Below are positions 55,920 through 64,000 of a DNA stretch of 64,000 nucleotides, in pieces. The notes below the pieces were generated by a model, which was given only the letters and a program-made list of their open reading frames with translations, did not search any database and had not been told where the DNA came from. The stretch is from Paramoeba atlantica (taxonomy: Eukaryota > Discosea), in the NCBI GenBank assembly GCA_977017575.1, contig CDRNVI010000225.1, forward strand, positions 1-64,000, read 5' to 3'. The translations under genes and the position numbers were made by a program. The number at the start of each line of letters is the position of its first letter. Position 1 is the first letter of the stretch.

Positions 55920-58900
55920 ATGGAGATAGAGATGGTGAAGGTGAGGGCGAGGATGAGGGTGAGGGTGAGGGTGAGGGTGATGGAGATAGAGATGGTGAAG
56001 GTGAGGGCGAGGATGAGGGCGAGGGTGAGGGTGACGGAGAAAGAAAAGGTGATGGTGAAGGTGAAGGAGATGGTGATGAGGAGAAGAAAGGAGAAGGTGA
56101 AGGGAAGGGTGAGGGGGATGGAGAGGGTGAGGGGGATGGAGAGGGTGAGAGAGATGGTGAGGGTGAGGGAGAGGGTGAAGGTGAAGGTGAAAGAAATGGT
56201 GAAGGTGAAGGTGAAGGGAATGGAGATGGTGAGATGTATGGTAGAGGCGATGGAGAGGGTGAATAAGAAGGCGATGGAGAGGGAGAAGGTGAGGGAGAAA
56301 ATGAGAAGGAAGGAGATGGAGACGGAGAAGGAGATGGGGATGGAGATGGAGATGGAGAGAGAAATGGTGAGGGTGAGGGTGAGGGTGAAGGGGAGATATG
56401 TGGTGATGGTGATGGGGAGAGAGATGGTGATGGAGAAGGTGAGGGTGAGGGAGAGAGAAAAGGAGAAGGTGAATGAGATGGCGAAGGGAATGGAGAAGGT
56501 GATGGAGAAGGTGAGATGGAGGGAGAAGGCGAAGGAGATGGCGAAAGAGAAGGAGAAGGAGATGGAGAAGGAGAATGTGAGGGAAAAGGGAAAGGAGAAG
56601 GAGAAGGAGAAGGAGAGGGAGAAGGAGAAGGAGAAGGAGAGGGAGAAGGAGAAGGAGAAGGAGAGGGAGAAGGAGAAGGAGAAGGAGATGGAGAAGGAGG
56701 AAAACCCGGGCAAATACTCCCAGAATATGACATGGATGAATCTGGGGAGAGATAAGGGCATTCAGCAATTTTTTCTAGAACTGCCGTTGTGTTGCAGTTC
56801 CCTTCTTCAGTTTCTTCAACTCCATTCACAAAAACATCACAGATAAGAGCAGCATCAGTAAAATCTACCCCCACAAGGGAATTAGACAGATCCATTTGGA
56901 TAAGATCAGAAATTGAATAAGATGAGAAAGAAAAGCCACCATCCGGGGAGGCGATGCGGAATCCTGAAACGGATGTCAATTCAAATTCCCAATCCCAGTA
57001 GCTTGGAATATTTGTTGCATTACTTTCGATACGTATCTCAACACTACACATTATTCCAGATAGCACCAAATCAGATGAAAAATAAATGGAATAACTCCCA
57101 ATTGGAAACTCCTCGTCAGTATTCATTTCGACAAAAATCTTCACATTGTACCACTGAATATTTCTCATATCTGAGTCTACAACTCGGACTGGGAGAACAA
57201 GATGATTGGTGTCAAAGTCAATTTGGGAGAGCCAGAGAACATCTGTCCATATAGTTCGATCAAATGTTACAAAATTGAGTTCTATAAAACGATTTACACC
57301 ATCAGAGGGTGAGTCAGCAGTCGAATTCATTGAACCATAACCCTCGATAATCCATTGACAAAAAGTGGAGTCAGACATATCAACTAGAAGAGCCGTGAAA
57401 ATGCTCGAACGGAATAGTTTCATCACAGTATTAGAATAAATTCTGAAATTTCGAAAGACACAATCACGCATATCCATCCAACCAGTCTCTGAAAAATTAT
57501 ACAATGCAGAGGAGGATTTACCCAAAGCAAAAACAACTGACCGAGCCTCTGCGCTACTTTCCTCTGTAAAACTTGCGGTGCAGTTGATAGTAAACCCATC
57601 AAACATAGAATGGGAGGTATTTACCCCTTTTCCTCCCAAGATATTAAATCCAGCCAAACGGCAATTCTCACAATCGTCTCCTGCAGTGTAAGAACCATCG
57701 AGAATAATTTCAACAGAAATCCAAGTCGAGTCAGGAGCAACCAGATTCATGAATGCAATTCCAAAAACAGGCTTTTTTGTCATAGGATTTTCTTCTGTGA
57801 CATTTGATCCTGTTAAGTTACCAGCAACATGGAGAGTTGTCTCGTACCAACGTGAATTGGTTCCTTCAAATTCATTCCATAATATCGCACCGAATCGCAT
57901 TCCATTTATCCCAAATCCATTTAAGAACATAATTCCATCCATCTTAAAGAGACAGCCCTGAAATACTGCGTTTCGGAAAGTGGTCTCTTGGAAGAAAATA
58001 CCACTGATAAACTCATAGTTATCTTCAATAACGTTCAATTCATAAGTCGAATCAGTTTCAATAATCACACTGACCCAATTCGCTTCATCAAAATCACAAT
58101 CCACAATTCCAACACCTCCTCGACTGACAAATCCTGAAGATGTAAAGGTTCTTGATCCACCAACTATAATCCTTGTGGTAATCCAAGCAGTATCATAGAA
58201 AGATGATTCTTCAATGAGAACAAGGAAATCAGGAAGAGGAGTTTCAGAAGAAACATTGGTAACAATAATTGAAGAGTCAGTCCAAACAGAGTGATCAAAG
58301 GTCGATTTGGTGATGATCACTTCAGAATTTGCATAGAATTCACAAAAATCAAAAGTAGCTGAAACAAAGATTGAGGAATCAATTGTGATCTTGTCACAAT
58401 CAGGGAATGTCACATTGATGAAAGAGACGTCAGTGTAGTTTTCTCCAATAATATCGCAAGAAGGCCATACACATCCTGTGATTGATTTTAAAAATGGAAA
58501 GAAAGAAAAAGACAAAAAAACAATCTTTGTCAAGAGAATTATCAAAGTGTTGTATCAACTAAAAAAAAGAAAAATGAAAAGAATGAAAGAAAGAAATAGA
58601 GAAACCAGAATGAACACTGTTTTGAAGACCACAGTCCTGGAAAGCAGGACAAACACCACCAGAATTAGGTGCTGTTGCATCCGAAGAAAGATAAGGACAA
58701 GCATCAAATCTCTCAAGAACTTCTTCGGAACTGCAGTTTCCTTTGTCATCAATCTCCCCCTCATTCACAACCACATCACAGATAAGAGTGGCGTTATCAA
58801 AATCAACTTGATTAACTACTGAGAAGTCAAACTGGACAATGGTGGTACCCATCAGACCCACCGATTCAGAATCAATACTTGGAGCAGTGAAGCGAAATCC

Positions 58901-61900
58901 AGACAAGTCTGAATTCGCCAAATCCCAATTCAAAGTAGTCACAGTAACATCTGTCTCTGCATACAACTCAACACTGCACATAGTCATTTTGTTCATTGGT
59001 ACAGAAATTGGAGAATAAAAGGCGCGACTGAGAGAATGCGGATTAATAGGTTTAACATACATTTTCACATTGTTCCATGTACTCTCTATGAAAGATGCAC
59101 CCCAAATTGCGATATTATAAACGAAACTCTCATTAAAATCCAATACAAGTAGCCAGAGAACATCTGTCCACACGCTTTTATCGAAAAGAGTATTTTGAAG
59201 ATACAGAATTTGACCAAAACCAACTTCCATTATACCATTTGCTTCAATTCTCCACTGACAAAAAGTACTTCGAGAAAAATCAATGTTCTTTAAGTGAAAA
59301 ATAGAACCTTGTGAACTATCAATATCAGAAGAGGAGTAAATTTGAAAATCCCGGAAGTCACAATCAGTAAAAATCAGTGGGTCAGCCTCAGAAATATTGT
59401 AGAGTGGAGTACTACCATCAAATTGTCCGAAAACAACAACGCCAACGTTTGGAGCATTGGAGCTAAAACTTGCTGTGCTGTTGATCAAAACATCATCAAA
59501 GATAGAAAAAGAAAAATTTGTTTTTCCTCCTGCCATGTAGAATGGAGAAAGAGCACAAGATACACAAGAATCTGCAGAGTAAGAACCATCAAAAATGAAA
59601 TGAACAGTTTTCCAGTAAGAGAAAGGAGCAACGATATCCAAAAACACAACCCCCCAAACTGGCTTTTTTGGAGAAGGAAAGGGATTGAGCAGATTTAATG
59701 CCTGTAAGTCCCCAGAAACTCGAAAAGTTGTCTCTAACCAACGCGCATTTGAAACATCACAATCATACCAAATAATTGCACCAACTCGCATTCCGTCAAT
59801 ATTTCCTCCATCCAACTTGACCTCTCCATCCATCTTAAAAAGGCAATTCGTAAAAACTACATTGCTAAAAATGGTGTCCTGCAAAAAAAGGCCACTGATA
59901 AACTCATAGTTATCTTCAGTTACATTTAAGTAATAACTGGAGTTAGTTTCAATGGTTACACTTTCCCAACTCGCTTCAGCAAAGTCACAATTAACAATCC
60001 CAACACCACCTCGACTAACAAATCCAGAAGATAAAAATGTTCTTGCTCCACCAACCGAAATAACTACAGAATTCCATTCAACATTGTAAAAAGAAGATTC
60101 TTCAAAGAGAATGAGGAAATCAGGAGATCCAACAATAATGTTATTCTCCACGGATCCAACAACAATTGAGGTATCATCCCACACTGAATGGTCAAAGGTT
60201 GATTTGGTTATTCTGACTGCTGAGATTGCATAAAATTCACATGAGTCAAATGTTGCTAAAAGAAATGTTGAAGAGTCAATCGTAATGTTGTTGCACTCTG
60301 GGAATACCACGTTGGTAAAAGAGACACCAGTGTAGTTTTCTTCAATCATATCACAAGAAGGCCACACACACCCTATTTATTGTGGAAAAGAATTTTTAAA
60401 AATTTAATGGTGTTCAACACAACCTTTCTCAAAAAAAAAATTATCTGATATGATAATATTAAATATTATTAAAGAAAAAGAGAACCAAAATGAACAGTGT
60501 CCCCAATTACACATTCAGCAGAGGGAGAAGGCGAAGGCGAAGGTGAAGGTGCAGGCGAAGGCGGCGGGGGGAAAGCGAGACAAAAACCAGAATTGGGAGC
60601 AGATGAATCAGGAGAGAGATAAGGACAATCTGAAATTCGCTGAAAAATTTCTTCTGAGCTACAATTTCCTTTCTCTGATTCTTCAATCCCATTTACCTCC
60701 ACATTACAGAGAATTTTTGCATTCTCAACATTGACGTTTTGAAGAGAATTCGCAAGATCAACTTCAACAAGAGAGGAATTCCCAAAACCGACTGAGAGTA
60801 AATCACCACCCTCTACAACATCAAGACGCCAACCAGAAATTTCTGAGAAAGTTAAATCCCAACGCATTTGACAATCAAACCCCGTATCATTGATAGTTGA
60901 GTGCATCTCAACACCGCACATTATCATGGGATCCATTGGTGTTACAACAAAAATCTCAAAGGCGCGGCCAATAATACTATCGACACCAGTATGATGCACA
61001 TACATCTTCACATTATTCCACGAACTATTTGAGAGGGTGATATCGTCCATGAAAACTGCATAAGTATAACGAACTCCGTCAAAGTCGAATTCAGCCAACC
61101 AGAGAACATCTGACCAAACAGTTCTGTCAAAATAAGAAGGTTCCAACATTGAAATCCACGCATTCCATAGAGTAACGGTCTCCAATGAACCGTGTCCCTC
61201 AATTGTCCACCGACAAAACGTGCTATCACGAAAATCAACTCTTTCGAAGAGAATCGGGCGGGGCTTTAATGTACATCTAATCTCAGTGTCGTGATAGATC
61301 TTGAAGTCTCGAAAATCACAATTAGAAAAATCCAAAGTCCCAGATTCAGAAATATTGTATACTGGATCGTTCATCACACCAAATACAACAACTGTCATGT
61401 CTGAGGTGGCTGAACTTTCCTCGACATATTCTGCAGTGCAGTTAATTAAAACATCATCAAACACAGAAGAAGAGAAATTGGTTCCATCCCCGACTCCAAA
61501 ATGGAATGGGATCAAAACACATTCAATACATTCAAATGATGCAGAAAATGATCCATCAAGAAGAAAGTCAACCGATTCCCAAGTCGACTCAGGTGCATAC
61601 ATTTCCAAAAATGCAATTCCCCAAATAGGTCTTTTCTTTGAACCTGTTGTCACATTTTGCCCTTTCAAATCACCAGCAACATGAATAGTTGTCTCGTACC
61701 AATGCGAATTTGTTGCATCACAATCATACCATATTATCGCGCCCAATCTCATAGCATCACTCTCAATCCCATTGAATGAGATCTCTCCATCCATCTTAAA
61801 GAGACAATTCTTAAATACTGCGTTTCGGAAAGTGGTCTCTTGGAAGAAAATACCACTGATAAACTCATAGTTATCTTCAGAAGCTGCCAATTCATAAGTC

Positions 61901-62500
61901 GAATCAGTTTCAATAATCACACTGACCCAATTCGCTTCATCAAAATCACAATCCACAATTCCAACACCTCCTCGACTGACAAATCCTGAAGATGTAAAGG
62001 TTCTTGATCCACCAACTATAATCCTCGTGGTAATCCAAGCAGTATCATAGAAAGAAGATTCTTCAATGAGAACAAGGAAATCAGGAAGAGGAGTTTCAGA
62101 AGAAACATTGGTAACAATAATTGAAGAGTCAGTCCAAACAGAGTGATCAAAGGTCGATTTGGTGATGATCACTTCAGAATTTGCATAGAATTCACAAAAA
62201 TCAAAAGTAGCTGAAACAAAGATTGAGGAATCAATTGTGATCTTGTCACAATCAGGGAATGTCACATTGATGAAAGAGACGTCAGTGTAGTTTTCTCCGA
62301 TAATATCACAAGAAGGCCATACACAATCTGAAAAAAGAAAATTATTGTCAGAAAGGGGAAAAATTCATCTTGGGAAAAAAACTTGAAGGAGAACTTGAAG
62401 AATCTCCAATCGTACAAAAAGCCGTGTTGGTTGGAGAAACGAAGACGAGAACCACCACAAAAGAAAGAAACAGAAGGGGAGAAGAATGTTGTCGTAGCAT
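52636..62500 (-). CDS. Giant GPS/REJ surface protein with triplicated modules and Ser-Pro stalk
   Basis: Four exons (62500-62383, 62327-60486, 60372-58606, 58475-52636) give 3,188 residues in consistent phase. A signal peptide ([14 protein letters not shown]) is followed by three modules of about 590-615 residues, each starting CVWPSCD and ending near CPYLS-D. Their recurring F-DCDF, FRDF-IYS, TFCQW rungs suggest a pentapeptide-like or beta-helix fold. A Ser-Pro stalk follows (about 1834-2289), then a Cys-rich and REJ-like region as in polycystin-1. A GPS motif ([10 protein letters not shown], about 3104), one membrane helix ([18 protein letters not shown]) and a 35-residue tail end it. In GPS proteins the GAIN fold cleaves itself just before the motif's last residues; here HL-S is present. 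A cell-surface adhesion or mating role is likely but inferred. Confidence 0.88.
55336..56700 (-). repeat. Ser-Pro coding repeat (about 455 residues)
   Basis: In the coding frame the segment is almost pure Ser-Pro dipeptide with scattered Phe, Leu, Tyr, His and Ile replacing Pro or Ser. On the plus strand it reads as GGTGAGGGTGAG-type repeats, leaving long open frames in every frame. Such SP runs are O-glycosylated hydroxyproline stalks in green algal and plant wall proteins. Confidence 0.9.
57961..58475 (-). repeat. Recent duplicate block, copy A
   Basis: These 515 bp, the 5' end of exon 4 of the GPS gene, match 61813-62327 at the same length with only about 10-15 differences, while sequence on the lower-coordinate side diverges at once. 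Confidence 0.9.
61813..62327 (-). repeat. Recent duplicate block, copy B
   Basis: This is the 5' end of exon 2 of the GPS gene, the partner of 57961-58475. The similarity starts at the exon border; introns on the upstream side are unrelated. Confidence 0.9.
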
Positions 62501-62826
62501 CTGGGCCTTATTTGAAAAAAGAAAGAAGAAAGAAAGAAGGCGGTTCAAGTCAAAAGAAAAGAGAGAGAGAAGAGAGGGAAGAAGGAAGAAAAGAGAAAGC
62601 AAAAGCTTTCTACTCTTTTGTGGAGAAAAAAAGGAACGTTGGTTTGATCCCACAAGGAATAATCCCAAAAATTGTGAACGAACTGTGCGATTTTTTAAAA
62701 AACTTCCTTTTTCGGTTTTTTGACCAGATTTCTCCGACTGATCTTCCAGATTGAGTGTTGTGTGGTTCGATTCCCAACAAGGAAAGCTTTTTTGGTCTAT
62801 TATTTATTCATCAATCAAGGTTTTTT
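62501..62826. other. Spacer between two minus-strand genes
   Basis: This holds the 5' UTR and promoter of the GPS gene and the 3' flank of the next gene. A purine-rich run (62510-62600) is the only notable part; no gene was seen. Confidence 0.5.
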
Positions 62827-64000
62827 TCAACCAAAATAATTTGGAGCAAAAGAAACTGGGCCAGTAGTAAAGGAGTTTGGGTTTCCACAACCAAAAAGAT
62901 CGAAACTAACATCAATGTCCGTGCTTTGGACTACTTTTCCACTTTCCACATCAATCTGGTAGAAAACTTTCGTCTTTTCAATGAAATAGGCATTGCTCAC
63001 ATAATAAAACTGACCCAGGGAACCACTGGCGACATCAAAATCACCAGGAGGAGCATATCCAACAGGGGCATCAAAAAAAGCAACTTGGTCAGCATTTCCA
63101 GATACATCTTCAGAACCTGAGAGAAACAAACGAAAAAATGTGTGTCATGTGTGATATTGTCCATTGAAAGGAGGAAAAAACAAAACCTGAATAAGGAGTT
63201 GCACCACTATCAGTTGTATAATAAAAAATCGTGGAAATGTCTTGTGTGCTTGGAAGAACTGTAGTGCTTTGCCAAAGGTTGGCAACTTGATCCAAAAGAA
63301 CCACATCTACAAAAGAAATTGAAAAAATCAATCAAAGATTAAAGAAAAAATTAAAATTCAAAAAAAAAAAACTGGTTGAGAACCATGAATGAGACCAGTC
63401 AGTGATTCAAGACCCATCATACAATGAGGGACTGCTGATTGCCCAAACCAACCGCATTGTTGACTGTAATTGCCACTTTGTCCATTTGTGACTTGAAACC
63501 AAACAACTCCATCTGAAAATGTTGAATTATTATGTGAACCATGAACATAAAAAAACCAACTTTAAAGAAGATTCTTGTGACTTCAAAAAAAAAAAAAGAG
63601 AGAGGAACCTGGAGAAAGGGTCTGTTGTGTCGAACCCATCCCCAAAAAAAACATGGACACGTCTAAAAGGGGAGAAAAATTGCCTATTCTCTCAATTCTT
63701 CAGAATCTTCTCTCAAAGAGTTCTCTGAAAAAAAAAAAAAGAACCAGAGGGGAGCTCAATAATTCCATACGTAAAGCCCATCATTGCCAACAAAACACCA
63801 GAGGGATGGTAAAGGATCCAAGAAAAGGAGAACAATTCTCAAAAAAGAGGGGAAAAAAACTTAGGAACACAAAAAAAAACAACTCGAAACAAATTGATGA
63901 AAGGAATAGAGAGTTACTGGGGTCAAGAGAAACATTGAGATATTGCTTTCCATGATTTGAAAGATCAAACGCTCGAAGGACACCCCCGTAAGTTGCTCCC
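62827..64000 (-). CDS. 3' part of a multi-exon protein of unknown family, cut by the window edge
   Basis: Six exons are visible in consistent phase (64000-63918 partial, 63837-63745, 63662-63609, 63512-63384, 63306-63187, 63116-62827), giving about 255 C-terminal residues. The sequence alternates short hydrophobic strands and Gly/Asp turns (GGVLRAFDLSNHGKQYLNV, then GFTYGIIELP, FFLGMGST), somewhat like blades of a beta-propeller, and has few Cys. There is no C-terminal membrane helix or GPI signal. The start lies beyond base 64000, so secretion and family cannot be judged. Confidence 0.65.

Noticed and set aside
55610-56755. Long plus-strand frames of Gly-Glu or Met-Arg-Val-Lys type opposite the GPS gene
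   Set aside because: They are the antisense of the Ser-Pro repeat. Only the minus-strand frame has non-repetitive domains on both sides and consistent splicing.
55143-56768. Minus-strand Leu/His/Ser-rich frames overlapping the Ser-Pro stalk
   Set aside because: They are shifted frames of the same hexamer repeat with no flanking domain and no start context.
52636-58545. GPS gene starting at 58545 as a stand-alone gene
   Set aside because: That start is a TTG within an intron. The acceptor at 58476-58477 joins in phase to the upstream duplicated exons and to a proper signal-peptide exon.

Overview
The window is the left end of a linear nuclear chromosome from a unicellular eukaryote. It opens with about 450 bp of CCCTAAA telomere repeat (plant/alga/protist type). 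After that it is AT-rich, carries retrotransposons, and holds intron-dense genes for secreted and membrane proteins. The lineage cannot be fixed from sequence alone. TTTAGGG telomeres, Ser-Pro-rich stalks, polycystin-like GPS proteins and very short pyrimidine-rich introns suggest an alga or another free-living protist. Most 5' splice sites read GTT (often GTTTTT, GTTTGT or GTTTCT) instead of GTAAGT. Exon models below were built by hand from phase-consistent GT...AG junctions.

1-24.5 kb, subtelomere: a broken Ty3/gypsy chromovirus fossil (about 1.7-13.3 kb) is filled with later insertions: three full-length tRNA-derived SINEs, two copies of one LINE family on the minus strand, and a fourth SINE inside the larger LINE. 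Next come two head-to-tail copies of a second LINE family (13.4-16.7 kb), an apparent solo LTR and another chromovirus remnant. Flanking duplications of 14-19 bp resolve much of the insertion order. A minus-strand ankyrin gene (18.6-22.2 kb) follows, in which almost every 34-residue repeat is its own 102-nt exon, and then a GT47/exostosin-like glycosyltransferase.

24.7-38.5 kb: two large divergent genes share a 277-bp promoter region. One encodes a 1,772-residue protein with a Cys-rich ectodomain and a seven-helix membrane domain (28 exons). The other encodes a 1,226-residue secreted, probably GPI-anchored protein with three tandem periplasmic-binding-protein (ANF-receptor-like) modules (16 exons). 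Together they look like a class C-type receptor split into two genes.

39.8-52.5 kb: a small membrane protein, a small hypothetical protein, a GPI-type dirigent/allene-oxide-cyclase-like barrel protein, a MYND-TPR-RING-DUF1771-Smr fusion, a cytochrome P450 tail fragment, and a 27-exon type II membrane glycosyltransferase with a 9-nt microexon.

52.6-64 kb: a 3,188-residue surface protein with three roughly 600-residue modules encoded by duplicated exons, a 455-residue Ser-Pro stalk, a REJ-like region, a GPS motif and one membrane helix. The 3' part of another multi-exon gene runs off the right edge. The common theme of the host genes is the cell surface: recognition, anchoring and glycan synthesis.
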